DNA of 64,000 nt from Roseiconus nitratireducens (GTDB lineage: Bacteria > Planctomycetota > Planctomycetia > Pirellulales > Pirellulaceae): positions 1 through 64,000 of the forward strand of contig NZ_VWOX01000020.1 of the NCBI RefSeq assembly GCF_008629675.1, written 5' to 3'. Shown in pieces: positions 55,182-63,357 of the stretch. Below the pieces are notes generated by a model. It ran no database searches and was not told the DNA's origin. It saw nothing but the letters and a program-made list of their open reading frames with translations. Position 1 is the stretch's first letter; every line of letters starts with the position of its first letter. Both the position numbers and the translations under genes were made by a program.

Positions 55182-55290
55182 GCGCACGGGCGCGGCGTTG
55201 TGCGGATCGCTCTTGTGTCGTGTCCGCCGGGCGGGCTACAAGCCAACGCCTACCCATTGACCGACCTACCATTTCACCCGCGGGTGGATA

Positions 55291-56556
55291 ATGCCATCGA
55301 CACGCCCCACCTGGATTCGAACACGCCGTCCGCATGCCCGCGGGCCTGAGGCTGCGGACGATTGTGCGGCAACCCGTTGGAAGACTCGGTCAACCGCGAT
55401 CGCTTTGGCATTCCTTGCGGTCGGCATGCTCATTCCGGCCGGGACTAGCCCGGCAAACGCTCAACCGCTTCCCGAGCTCCCCGATCAGGCTCCGCCCCTG
55501 CCCGAAGACCCGGCAACGGTCATCGCGGTGGTTGGCCAGTCGCCGATCCTGTGGGGAGACGTCCAACCGAAGGTCGATGGCCGCATCAATGAAGTGTTGG
55601 CCAGCATGGGGCGCGAGTTCCCCAAGAGCGAATTGGCGAAAGCCCGCTTGCAGCTTGCCCGCAGCGCGATGATCCAGGCGATCCAGACCAAGATGATGAA
55701 GGAATCCTTTCTGATCGAGCAGGTCGGCACCGAGGCCGCCGACAAACGCAAGGAAATGGGTGACATGATGCTCAGCCGCGCCCGCCAGATGTTCTTTGAC
55801 AATGAGCTCAAAGAGCTTCAGAAGAAATACGAAACCACGGACCTGGCCGAACTCGATCAAAAAATGCGCGAGACCGGATCGTCGCTGCGGGCCCGACAGC
55901 GGGACTTCATCGACATGATGCTGGGCCACATGTACATGCGCAGCATGGTCGATCAAGATCCTAAAGTCACGATCGCGGAAATCAATGCGCGCTACCACAA
56001 GGACGTCGATGCTTATCGCCACGGCGCCAAAGCCCGCTGGGAACAACTCTCGATCCTTTTCGAGAATCACCCCGACCGCATGGAGGCCAAAGAGTCGATC
56101 GTCGCGCTGGGACGGGAGGCCTACTTTGGCGGCAACCTGCAGGCGGTCGCCAAGGCCAAGAGCGAAGAACCCTTTGCCGTCGACGGCGGTTTGCACGACT
56201 GGACCACCAAGGGCGCCCTGGCTTCCGAACCGCTGGACACGCAGATCTTCTCCATCCCGCTGAACAAGATGAGCGAGATCATCGAGGACCAATGGGGCTT
56301 TCACATCGTCCGCGTGCTGGAGAGAAAACCGGCGGGTGTGCAACCGTTGGCGGAATTGCAGGAAGAGATCCGGGCGCAGATCAAGAAGGAAAAAATCGCC
56401 AAGGCGCAGGAAGCCATGCTGGTGCAAATGCGCAAACGCGTCCCCGTCTGGTCCATCTACCCCGACGACGTCCCCGGGTCCAAACCGCTTCGAATCGCCA
56501 ACGCCGCCCGTGGATCGCAGTCGGACAACTCGCCTTCGTCGGGGCAACGCTACTGA
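55291..56556 (+). CDS. Parvulin-type peptidyl-prolyl isomerase, exported foldase
   Basis: 421 residues. A long basic N-terminus precedes a signal helix (AIALAFLAVGMLIPAG, cleavage near ANAQ). Residues about 80-220 form a helical SurA/PrsA-like chaperone part (VVGQSPILWGDVQPK, followed by Met-rich helices). A parvulin domain covers about 230-370 (ARWEQLSILFE, AKAKSEEPFAVDGGLHDWTTKG, FSIPLNKMSEIIEDQWGFHIVRVLERK). It should help fold secreted proteins in the periplasm. The stop overlaps the next gene's start by one base, so a lipoprotein gene is co-expressed. Confidence 0.88.
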   Translation: MPSTRPTWIRTRRPHARGPEAADDCAATRWKTRSTAIALAFLAVGMLIPAGTSPANAQPLPELPDQAPPLPEDPATVIAVVGQSPILWGDVQPKVDGRINEVLASMGREFPKSELAKARLQLARSAMIQAIQTKMMKESFLIEQVGTEAADKRKEMGDMMLSRARQMFFDNELKELQKKYETTDLAELDQKMRETGSSLRARQRDFIDMMLGHMYMRSMVDQDPKVTIAEINARYHKDVDAYRHGAKARWEQLSILFENHPDRMEAKESIVALGREAYFGGNLQAVAKAKSEEPFAVDGGLHDWTTKGALASEPLDTQIFSIPLNKMSEIIEDQWGFHIVRVLERKPAGVQPLAELQEEIRAQIKKEKIAKAQEAMLVQMRKRVPVWSIYPDDVPGSKPLRIANAARGSQSDNSPSSGQRY

Positions 56557-57239
56557 TGACTCGGCCGGTCCGCATCCAGTCAGGTTCCAACGCCGCGGAC
56601 GGGCGGTCGGCGATGCGCCGCATGTGGCTGATCGCGGCCACACTGCTGCTGGCCGGATGCAGCCAGCTGGCCTATCGGTTGGATCGCCAGGCACCGGAGC
56701 AGTTTGTTCCCAATCCGTTGGAACTGCCGCCGGCCGACGATCGCTACGTGTGGATGCAGGTGGTCGACACCGTCGACGACTACTTTCGCATCGCTCGCGA
56801 ACAGCCTGTGCAAAACTCCAACAGCCTGCTGTTGGATGGCCACCTGGAAACGTCCTACCGCATCGGCGCCTCGGTGCTGGAACCGTGGCGGAAAGACAGC
56901 ACCGCCGGATTCGAAGCGATCCAGAGTTCGCTGCAATCGATTCGCCGCAAGGCGATCATCGACGTCCGGCCGCGCGGCGCCGGCTACAGCGTCGAAGTGA
57001 TCGTCCAGAAAGATCTGGAAGACACCGACCGAACGCAGTACGCCACCGAGACAACGGCGACGCGGCGACACGACGGCACCATCGTCCGAGAAGACGTGCG
57101 TGACCCGGACACCCCGCAAACGTTGGGCTGGATCTCCCTGGGCCGCGACACTTCACTGGAACAGCGGATTTTGCGCGACATTTTCCAGCGGGTGACCAAA
57201 CAAGACGATCGCCGCGGATTGTTTCGTCATCATCACTAG
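56556..57239 (+). CDS. Lipoprotein of unknown function, paired with the foldase
   Basis: 227 residues from ATG 56556 (ATG 56613 would begin right at the signal, MRRMWLIAATLLLAGC). Lipobox LLAGC. The mature part has alternating strands and helices (RYVWMQVVDTVDDYFRIA, KAIIDVRPRGAGYSVEVIV, LGWISLGRDTSLEQRILRDIF), with no motif I recognise. It overlaps the foldase stop, so the two are probably one transcript, and a role in envelope assembly is a reasonable guess only. The following 306 bp (57240-57545) hold nothing recognisable. Confidence 0.7.
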   Translation: MTRPVRIQSGSNAADGRSAMRRMWLIAATLLLAGCSQLAYRLDRQAPEQFVPNPLELPPADDRYVWMQVVDTVDDYFRIAREQPVQNSNSLLLDGHLETSYRIGASVLEPWRKDSTAGFEAIQSSLQSIRRKAIIDVRPRGAGYSVEVIVQKDLEDTDRTQYATETTATRRHDGTIVREDVRDPDTPQTLGWISLGRDTSLEQRILRDIFQRVTKQDDRRGLFRHHH

Positions 57240-57545
57240 GCGGTTTGGGCGCTGTGCCACCGGATCGCGCAAGATGCGTGGCCTCCCCTGATTGCGCCCG
57301 TCGCGCGGCGCAGCGAAGCGCTTTGACGGCTTCACTATTTTTCTCCGCGACGGCCCCGATCGACGCACCCCGCATGGGTCACCCGCGATCGCCCCGGCAA
57401 CCCTCTTCAGCTTTTCTCGGAAACTAATTTTCGCGACGCCCCGCGCCGATACCAACGCTGCCCCCGATCCGAACCGCCTTCCAAGCGGATCGCGGCGGGG
57501 CCTGTGCGTCACCAAGTTTCTTCCTCCCTGATTTGATTTGACTGC

Positions 57546-57845
57546 ATGATCGGGTTTTCTCCCCAAACCATCGCATTCGATACGTTTTGCCAACACGTCG
57601 AAACACAGCTCTGTCGCATCGGCCAATTGGAGCCAGGCCAGTTTCCAATGACGCGGCGTCAACTGCTTCGCAGCGGTGAATCCTGCGGCTTTTATTTCTG
57701 CATCCACGGTCCCCGCAGCGTCAAGCTGACCGCCGTTTACGACCACCGCAAAAAGACCGCTATTTACTACGGGACCGATGGGGGGCGTCGGCGCCAGGAA
57801 TCGATCGGCGTCGCGCTGCCTTCTCCTCTGCAGCACTCGACTTGA
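57546..57845 (+). CDS. Small protein of unknown function
   Basis: 99 residues, starting MIGFSPQTIAFDTF, with a beta-rich centre (CGFYFCIHGPRSVKLTAVYDHRK, TAIYYGTDGGRR). No signal or membrane segment. The composition is that of a real protein, and homologues are plausible, but I cannot name the family. Its last 86 bp overlap the 3' end of the convergent tsaB gene, so one of the two C-termini is probably poorly conserved. Confidence 0.5.
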   Translation: MIGFSPQTIAFDTFCQHVETQLCRIGQLEPGQFPMTRRQLLRSGESCGFYFCIHGPRSVKLTAVYDHRKKTAIYYGTDGGRRRQESIGVALPSPLQHST

Positions 57846-58638
57846 GGTACCGCACCACCAAGTCAAACGGATCGATGCGGGGATCCGCAGCCCGTTGCTG
57901 CTCAGTGTTTCCAGCCTCGGCGGCGTTTCTAACCTCGGCGGCGTTTCCAGCGTCGGCGGTGCTTTTCGCCTCGGCGGGGTCGCTAGCCTCACCGGTGTTG
58001 CTGGCCTCGGCGGCGCGGACCAACCGGGACGCGATCTGACCGACACCCACCGCGGCCGGCTGCACGGACTCGCGGTACCGCTGCTCCCACTGCGGGGGCA
58101 CGATCTGGCGGTCACCCAGCAAGCCCCCGTCCGCCGTGTCAAAGTCGCACGCCACCCACTGGTCCCAGCGATCATGGTCGACCACTTCAGCCCGTCGGGC
58201 CACGTCGATCGGTAGCGGATCCTGGAACAGTTCCTGGACATCGAATGCCGCGGCGTACACTTGGCCGCGGTAAGCGTTCAAGCCGACCAACACCCGCGAC
58301 GGCTGATCCGCCGCGTCAGGATCGAAGCACTGGGCAGCCGCAATGCTGCACAGCGATCCGACCGGGACCACCGGCACACCCAGCGCATACCCCAGCGTCT
58401 TGGCCGTCGTGACGGCGATCCGCAATCCGGTGAACGATCCAGGACCGTCGGCCACGGACACCCAGTCCGGGCGCTGGCCAAGCTGGTCACAGAACCCCAA
58501 TGCCGCTTTCAGTTGGACCGACAGCGTGGCGGCGGTCCGCTGCCCGGTGGACAACGCTCGCACCCAACACACTTCCTCGCCGCGCAGGACCGCCAGCGAA
58601 CCTGATTTCCCGGTCGTTTCGAGGGCGATTTGAATCAT
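57760..58638 (-). CDS. tsaB: tRNA threonylcarbamoyladenosine biosynthesis protein TsaB, with repeat-bearing tail
   Basis: 292 residues, against about 220-230 for typical TsaB, the scaffold partner of TsaD in t6A tRNA modification. The actin-like fold is clear: IQIALETTGKSGSLAVL, ADGPGSFTGLRIAVTTAKTLGYAL and VVPVGSLCSIAAA. After about residue 205 there are six in-frame six-residue repeats (AAEASN, TGEASD, PAEAKS, TADAGN, AAEVRN, AAEAGN), encoded by an 18-bp array. A basic tail follows and overlaps the convergent small gene. The core appears intact, so it should be functional; the tail is probably disordered. Confidence 0.9.
   Translation of the reverse strand: MIQIALETTGKSGSLAVLRGEEVCWVRALSTGQRTAATLSVQLKAALGFCDQLGQRPDWVSVADGPGSFTGLRIAVTTAKTLGYALGVPVVPVGSLCSIAAAQCFDPDAADQPSRVLVGLNAYRGQVYAAAFDVQELFQDPLPIDVARRAEVVDHDRWDQWVACDFDTADGGLLGDRQIVPPQWEQRYRESVQPAAVGVGQIASRLVRAAEASNTGEASDPAEAKSTADAGNAAEVRNAAEAGNTEQQRAADPRIDPFDLVVRYLKSSAAEEKAARRRSIPGADAPHRSRSK
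57908..58015. repeat. 18-bp minisatellite, six units, inside tsaB
   Basis: Six degenerate units starting at 57908, 57926, 57944, 57962, 57980 and 57998, with plus-strand core cctcggcggcg. All are multiples of three, so the tsaB frame is kept; they encode Ala/Glu/Asn hexapeptides. Confidence 0.85.
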
Positions 58639-58818
58639 CGATGGTGTTCCACGGTGGCACGGCGGCAGGTCTTTTCAGCCCAGAACGAACGGGACGGTCA
58701 ATCCCTGCCGTAGGATTGCTGTGGAAATTTGATTACCTTGAGCGTTTCCCACTCCGACAAACCGAAAACGCATCGGCCGCGTCGGCGTCTCCCGAGCAAT
58801 CCTCCAGGACATTTCACA

Positions 58819-59589
58819 GTGAAGCGAGCCCTGATCAGCGACATTCACGGCAACCTTGAAGCCCTGCTCGCGGTTCTGGCTGACGCTCGCGAACACTCAG
58901 TCGACGAAATCTACTGCCTGGGGGACATCATCGGCTATGGGCCCAATCCCTGCGAATGTCTGGACCAGGTCATGCGGCACGCCAAAGTCACGATCCTCGG
59001 CAACCACGACCAGGCAGCTCTGTTCGATCCCGACGGCTTCAACCCGATGGCCCTGCAGGCAATCTATTGGACCCGAGACCAGTTGGACAATGGTCCGGGG
59101 TCAAGCGCGCAAGTCAACGGCCGCTGGGACTTTCTGGGTGAACTGCCCCGATCCCACGACGACGACGAAACGTACAAATTCGTGCACGGCTCTCCCCGCG
59201 ACCCCACCAACGAATACGTGTTTCCCGAATACGTCTTCGACCAACGGAAAATGGAGATCCTGTTCGGCAAGATCAAGAAGTACTGCTTCATGGGGCACAC
59301 CCACTTGCCGGGTGTGTTCACCACCGACTGCGAGTTCATCCAGCCCGATGAATGCGACTACGAATACCAGTTGACCGGCGATAAAGCGATGATCAACGTG
59401 GGCAGCGTCGGCCAACCCCGCGACGAAGACAATCGGGCCTGTTACGTGATTTTGGACAAGGACGCCCCACACGGTCCCAAGGTGACCTACCGTCGTGTCG
59501 AATACGACATCGAAGCGACGGCGAACAAAATCTACGCCCAACCGGATCTGTCCGACGCGCTCGGCGACCGGATCAAGCACGGCCGCTAA
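58819..59589 (+). CDS. Metallophosphoesterase, tandem copy 1
   Basis: 256 residues from GTG 58819 (AGGA 8 nt upstream). Calcineurin-like phosphoesterase: ALISDIHGNLEALLAVL (DxH), IYCLGDIIGYGPNPCECLD (GDxxGYG), ILGNHDQAALF (GNHD), CFMGHTHLPGVF (GHTH) and INVGSVGQPRDEDNRACYVIL. These are all five metal motifs of the YfcE/Icc-related family that hydrolyses phosphodiesters or nucleotides. The substrate is unknown. It is followed after 119 bp by a clear paralogue with the same motif order. Confidence 0.88.
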   Translation: MKRALISDIHGNLEALLAVLADAREHSVDEIYCLGDIIGYGPNPCECLDQVMRHAKVTILGNHDQAALFDPDGFNPMALQAIYWTRDQLDNGPGSSAQVNGRWDFLGELPRSHDDDETYKFVHGSPRDPTNEYVFPEYVFDQRKMEILFGKIKKYCFMGHTHLPGVFTTDCEFIQPDECDYEYQLTGDKAMINVGSVGQPRDEDNRACYVILDKDAPHGPKVTYRRVEYDIEATANKIYAQPDLSDALGDRIKHGR

Positions 59590-59708
59590 GGCAGCCGGCC
59601 GGCTCGCCACCGGAATGCCTTTGCCCTGCCGCGTGGTCGAACTTCGGGTCCCACGTCGACGGCTCGATCTCCTTCACTCATGGTCTCTCCAACAACCTGC
59701 TTGCGTCT

Positions 59709-60485
59709 GTGAACCGCACCGCAATCCTCAGCGACATCCACGGCAACCTGGCGGCACTGCAGGCCGTGATGGCCCACATCGAAACCCAGAAAGTGGACCG
59801 ACTGGTCTGCCTGGGGGACGTCGTCGGCTACGGCCCGAAGCCCTGCGATTGTTTGGACATCGTGATGGATTTCTCGTTCTGCGTCCTGGGCAACCATGAC
59901 AGCAGCGCCCTGTTCGATCCCGAAGGCTTCAACGCGGCGGCCGAACAAGCCATCTTTTGGACTCGCAGCCAACTGGAAAAACGCGATGACCGTCAAGCGT
60001 CCGATGAAGGGCCTTGCGTTTCGCGTCGCCGGATGGATTTTTTGTGCGGGCTGCCGCGCACCGTCCGCGAAGACAATGTGCTGTTCGTTCACGGATCGCC
60101 ACGGGGCCCCACCAATGAATACGTGATGCCGGAGGACATCCAGAACACCAAGAAGATGGAAAAACTGTTCTCGCTGGTTCCCCATCTGTGCTTCCAAGGC
60201 CACACCCACGTCCCGGGAATTTTTACGACCGATTCAACCTTCCTCCGCCCGGATGACCTTCCCGACGGATTCGATGTCACCGATCCCGATATCCAGTTGA
60301 TGATCAACGTCGGCAGTGTCGGACAACCGCGCGATGGCGACCCACGCAGCTGCTACGTGACCTTCGACGGCCAGCATCTGGAGTTTCATCGCGTCGAATA
60401 CGACGTCGAACAAACCGTCTCTCAAATCGAGGCGGAATCGGAACTGGACAACTTTCTGGGCTACCGGCTTCGCGACGGCCGCTAA
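59709..60485 (+). CDS. Metallophosphoesterase, tandem copy 2
   Basis: 258 residues from GTG 59709. Same layout as the preceding gene: AILSDIHGNLAALQAVM, LVCLGDVVGYGPKPCDCLD, VLGNHDSSALFDPEGFN, FVHGSPRGPTNEYVMPEDIQ, CFQGHTHVPGIFTTDS and INVGSVGQPRDGDPRSCYVTF. All metal ligands are present, so both copies look active. It differs by an insert of about 15 residues around RDDRQASDEGPCVSRRR. This is a probable gene duplication in tandem with diverged middle segments. Confidence 0.88.
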   Translation: MNRTAILSDIHGNLAALQAVMAHIETQKVDRLVCLGDVVGYGPKPCDCLDIVMDFSFCVLGNHDSSALFDPEGFNAAAEQAIFWTRSQLEKRDDRQASDEGPCVSRRRMDFLCGLPRTVREDNVLFVHGSPRGPTNEYVMPEDIQNTKKMEKLFSLVPHLCFQGHTHVPGIFTTDSTFLRPDDLPDGFDVTDPDIQLMINVGSVGQPRDGDPRSCYVTFDGQHLEFHRVEYDVEQTVSQIEAESELDNFLGYRLRDGR

Positions 60486-60520
60486 CCGACTGAACCCGCC
60501 GCTCGCCCCGTCACCTCCAA

Positions 60521-60639
60521 GTAGCCATGCTCGCCAGAGCGTGATTTTTGCCGGATTGCCACCGTCTGGCGACGGTAGCTACCTGGGCGCCGTGACTCAC
60601 AGGATTGCCACCGCCTGGCGACGCTAGCTACCTGGGCGC
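60521..60639. repeat. REP-like palindromes and a 38-bp direct repeat
   Basis: A small hairpin (60521-60542, atgctc / gagcgt) is followed by two 38-bp copies at 60553-60590 and 60602-60639. These differ at two positions, and each contains a gccaccg-tggcga-agctac imperfect palindrome. Related words occur at 16704-16758 and 11684-11716. It lies in the 367-bp gap before the DUF1559 gene. Confidence 0.7.
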
Positions 60640-60756
60640 TGGCTTCGGCTCTCTGAGTTTGCCGATCCGGCCGCAGACCGGGGACCACCCTGACGGCAAT
60701 CCGCCTGTGAACGTCCATCCAGGCCCCGAAGGGCCAACCGGCAACCACTAAACCGC

Positions 60757-60786
60757 CCTTGTGTAATTTTTCTGGACCCTATAGCT
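60757..60786 (+). promoter_or_regulatory. Possible sigma-70-like promoter of the DUF1559 gene
   Basis: ttgtgt and tatagc hexamers are separated by about 15 bp, 65-95 bp before the start codon. The spacing is short and planctomycete promoters are poorly defined, so this is tentative. A TGGAGC ribosome-binding site precedes ATG 60853. Confidence 0.25.
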
Positions 60787-60852
60787 CCATTACGGGTACG
60801 CTGGGATCCCTCGGTCCTCTTCGTTCGTCGTTTTTTTCCCTGGAGCAAGACA

Positions 60853-62100
60853 ATGTCCAGTTCTCGTCGACAGGGTTTCACATTGGTGGAACTGCTGGTC
60901 GTGATCGCCATCATCGGAATCCTGGTGGGATTGCTGCTGCCCGCCGTCCAGGCCGCCCGCGAAGCGGCACGGCGGATGAGCTGCAGCAACAATTTTCGCC
61001 AAATCGGATTGGCGGTCCACAATTACCACAGTGCCTACAAGCAGTTGCCCATGCACGGCGCCGGGACCGACAGTCCCGGCGGATCCGCACCGCCCTTTGG
61101 CAACGCCGGCCCAACCACCAATTGGTGGACCACACACTCGCATTCCAACGCCTGGCGGCTGAGCGCCCTGGTCGGGCTGACGCCCTTCATGGAGCAACAG
61201 GGGATTTGGGAAAACATCTCCAATCCCAACACCCGCGACGCAACCGATCCGTCGGTCATCCTCGATCCGCCCTGGCCGCCAATGGGCCCGGTGCCCACGC
61301 AAGCCCGCTACATCCCCTGGTCAACGGAAATCCCGACGCTGCGGTGCCCCAGCGATCCGGGCGTCGGATTGCCTTCACTTGGCCGGACCAACTATGCCGT
61401 CAACCTGGGCGACTCCTATTACTTCTCGATTCGTGGCGGTCGACGTTACAACAGCACGACCGGCGCGTTGGAAAAAGACCAGGGCTGGTCGATCCATTCC
61501 AATGCGGCAGACCGTGGCATGTTTGTGCAACACAAGCGAGCCAAATTCCGAGACGTGTTGGACGGCCTGTCCAATACGATCGCGATGGCGGAGATCGCCA
61601 CCGACTTGGGCGACCGTGACATCCGAACGATCGCCGACCATGAGCCGACACAAGCCTGGGCACAGATCCGGGACAATCCGAAATGGTGCGAAGACCAGGG
61701 CTACATTGATCCGGCACGACCGCGGTTCTGGATGCCCGGTTTGGCCACCTGGTCGGCGGTCAACGGTCGTGGTTTTCGCTGGGCGGATCACCGCGTGGAG
61801 ATGACCGGCATTCACACCATTCTGCCACCCAATAGTGAAATGTGTGCGCAGCGCAACCCGGGCGGGACGGTCGTCGCGCCACCATCCAGTCGACACCAGG
61901 GAGGTGCTCACCTCCTGATGGGCGACGGTGCGGTTGTCTTCATGACCGATTCGGTGGAAGCCGGTAACAATCATGCCGGCATGGTCTGGCGTAACGGGAC
62001 CGGACCCCAAGCTCCCGGCAGCATGTCACCCTATGGATTGTGGGGTGCGCTGGGAACACGCGCCAACAACGAAACGATTGAGGAGCAATTGAACCAGTAA
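60853..62100 (+). CDS. DUF1559 protein with prepilin-type N-terminus
   Basis: 415 residues. The N-terminus is a type IV pilin-like signal, RRQGFTLVELLVVIAIIGIL, with cleavage expected between G and F and a Glu at mature position 5. It is followed by the planctomycete-typical PAVQAAREAARRMSCSNN and the DUF1559 domain (FRQIGLAVHNYH, TLRCPSDPG, TNYAVNLGDSYYF, FRDVLDGLSNTIAMAEI). The C-terminus keeps the H-X9-DG-like motif (RHQGGAHLLMGDGAVVF). It is probably exported and assembled or anchored as a pseudopilin. Planctomycete genomes carry many paralogues of unknown role. A strong terminator follows. Confidence 0.93.
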   Translation: MSSSRRQGFTLVELLVVIAIIGILVGLLLPAVQAAREAARRMSCSNNFRQIGLAVHNYHSAYKQLPMHGAGTDSPGGSAPPFGNAGPTTNWWTTHSHSNAWRLSALVGLTPFMEQQGIWENISNPNTRDATDPSVILDPPWPPMGPVPTQARYIPWSTEIPTLRCPSDPGVGLPSLGRTNYAVNLGDSYYFSIRGGRRYNSTTGALEKDQGWSIHSNAADRGMFVQHKRAKFRDVLDGLSNTIAMAEIATDLGDRDIRTIADHEPTQAWAQIRDNPKWCEDQGYIDPARPRFWMPGLATWSAVNGRGFRWADHRVEMTGIHTILPPNSEMCAQRNPGGTVVAPPSSRHQGGAHLLMGDGAVVFMTDSVEAGNNHAGMVWRNGTGPQAPGSMSPYGLWGALGTRANNETIEEQLNQ

Positions 62101-62126
62101 TTGAACGGCTTCCTGCCAGTTACACT

Positions 62127-62161
62127 GCCTCCGGGTGCGTCCTGCATCCGGAGGCTTTTTT
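62127..62161 (+). terminator. Intrinsic terminator after the DUF1559 gene
   Basis: 12-bp stem with one G-T pair (gcctccgggtgc / gcatccggaggc), a 5-nt loop and six T residues directly after. This is the most convincing rho-independent terminator in the window, 26 nt after the stop. Confidence 0.9.
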
Positions 62162-62295
62162 GATTCGGCCGGACGGATCCTTTTCCGTCACCACGGCGTC
62201 TGACAAGCGTGCCGTGTACAATCGGCGATGTCTCATCCGATCCTCGACGCCAGCCTCCAGGCGTTTTACCTTCGACTCTCTCCCGTTGGTCCCCC

Positions 62296-63285
62296 ATGAA
62301 AGCGTTCCTGCCGGTCTTGTTGGTCCTGTCCACTGTTTCCACCTCGGTCTGGGGCCAGGAAACCGCCGAGAAAGACAAACTGCGGGCCCTGATCATTGAC
62401 GGCCAGAACAACCACTCGGCGTGGCCCCAGACGACGATGATGACCCGCTCCTACTTGGAGCAATCGGGACGATTCACCGTCGACATCCAACGGACACAGT
62501 ACACGTGGAAGGGCGGCCAATTGTTGCAACAGTTTCCGCTTGAAGACGGCAAGACGTATCAAGACTTGGAGCAACCAAAGCCGGACCCGGACTTCAAACC
62601 CAATTTCGCCGACTACGACGTTGTCATCAGCAATTTTGGATGGAAAGCGGCACCCTGGCCGGAATCGACCCAGCAGGCATTGGAGCGATACGTGCGCGGC
62701 GGGGGCGGATTGGTCGTCATCCACGCCGCGAACAATTCCTTCGGTTCGTGGGACGCATTCAACCGCATGATCGGTCTGGGAGGCTGGGACGGACGCGACG
62801 AGAGTTCTGGACCTTACGTGTACCTGGATGAATCTGGCAAGGTTGTTCGCGACAAATCAACCGGCAAGGGCGGCGCCCACGGACCGGCCCACGAATACCG
62901 TTTGGTGGTGCGAACGCCGGATCATCCGATCGTCCGCGGTCTGCCCAGCGCCTGGATGCACACCAAGGATGAGTTGTACCAACAGTTGCGCGGCCCCGCG
63001 GAGAACATGACGATCTTGGCAACGGCCTACGCCGACCCAAAATACCGCGGCAGTGATCGGCACGAACCGATGCTGATGACGATCGACTACGGCCAGGGAC
63101 GAATCTTTCACACCACCATGGGCCACGACGCTGTGTCGTTTAGCGGTGTGGGCTTTATCACGACACTGGTTCGCGGCACCGAATGGGCGGCCACCGGCGA
63201 AGTCACACTGACGCAAGTCCCGCAAGACTTTCCCACGCCGACGCAAAGCAGTGCCCGTGAATTCTCCGTTCCGGAAGTCAGGTGA
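62296..63285 (+). CDS. Secreted ThuA-domain protein
   Basis: 329 residues from ATG 62296 with a signal peptide (MKAFLPVLLVLSTVSTSVWG). ThuA (trehalose-utilisation, glutamine-amidotransferase-like) fold: LRALIIDGQNNHSAWPQTT, YDVVISNFGWKAAPWP, ERYVRGGGGLVVIHAANNSFG, PDHPIVRGLPSAWMHTKDELY and GQGRIFHTTMGHDAVSF. Proteins of this type are abundant in planctomycetes and are thought to take part in sugar metabolism, but no activity is firmly known. It is convergent with the dehydratase gene at the window end. Confidence 0.88.
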   Translation: MKAFLPVLLVLSTVSTSVWGQETAEKDKLRALIIDGQNNHSAWPQTTMMTRSYLEQSGRFTVDIQRTQYTWKGGQLLQQFPLEDGKTYQDLEQPKPDPDFKPNFADYDVVISNFGWKAAPWPESTQQALERYVRGGGGLVVIHAANNSFGSWDAFNRMIGLGGWDGRDESSGPYVYLDESGKVVRDKSTGKGGAHGPAHEYRLVVRTPDHPIVRGLPSAWMHTKDELYQQLRGPAENMTILATAYADPKYRGSDRHEPMLMTIDYGQGRIFHTTMGHDAVSFSGVGFITTLVRGTEWAATGEVTLTQVPQDFPTPTQSSAREFSVPEVR

Positions 63286-63357
63286 GGACGCCGCACCGCT
63301 TGAAATTTCTGTCGGAGACAGCCTTGGTGTCGCTCCCCGCGGCTTCCGTTTGATTCG

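Noticed and set aside
53952..55349. 465-residue plus-strand frame across the LRR gene and the repeat region
   Set aside because: Arg/Pro/Thr-rich with repeats and no domain; the minus-strand LRR lipoprotein is better supported and the repeat region looks non-coding.
58819..60485. Tandem metallophosphoesterases as the missing fourth member of the ligase module
   Set aside because: They are 15 kb away and their motif layout is of YfcE/Icc type rather than the PdeM type.
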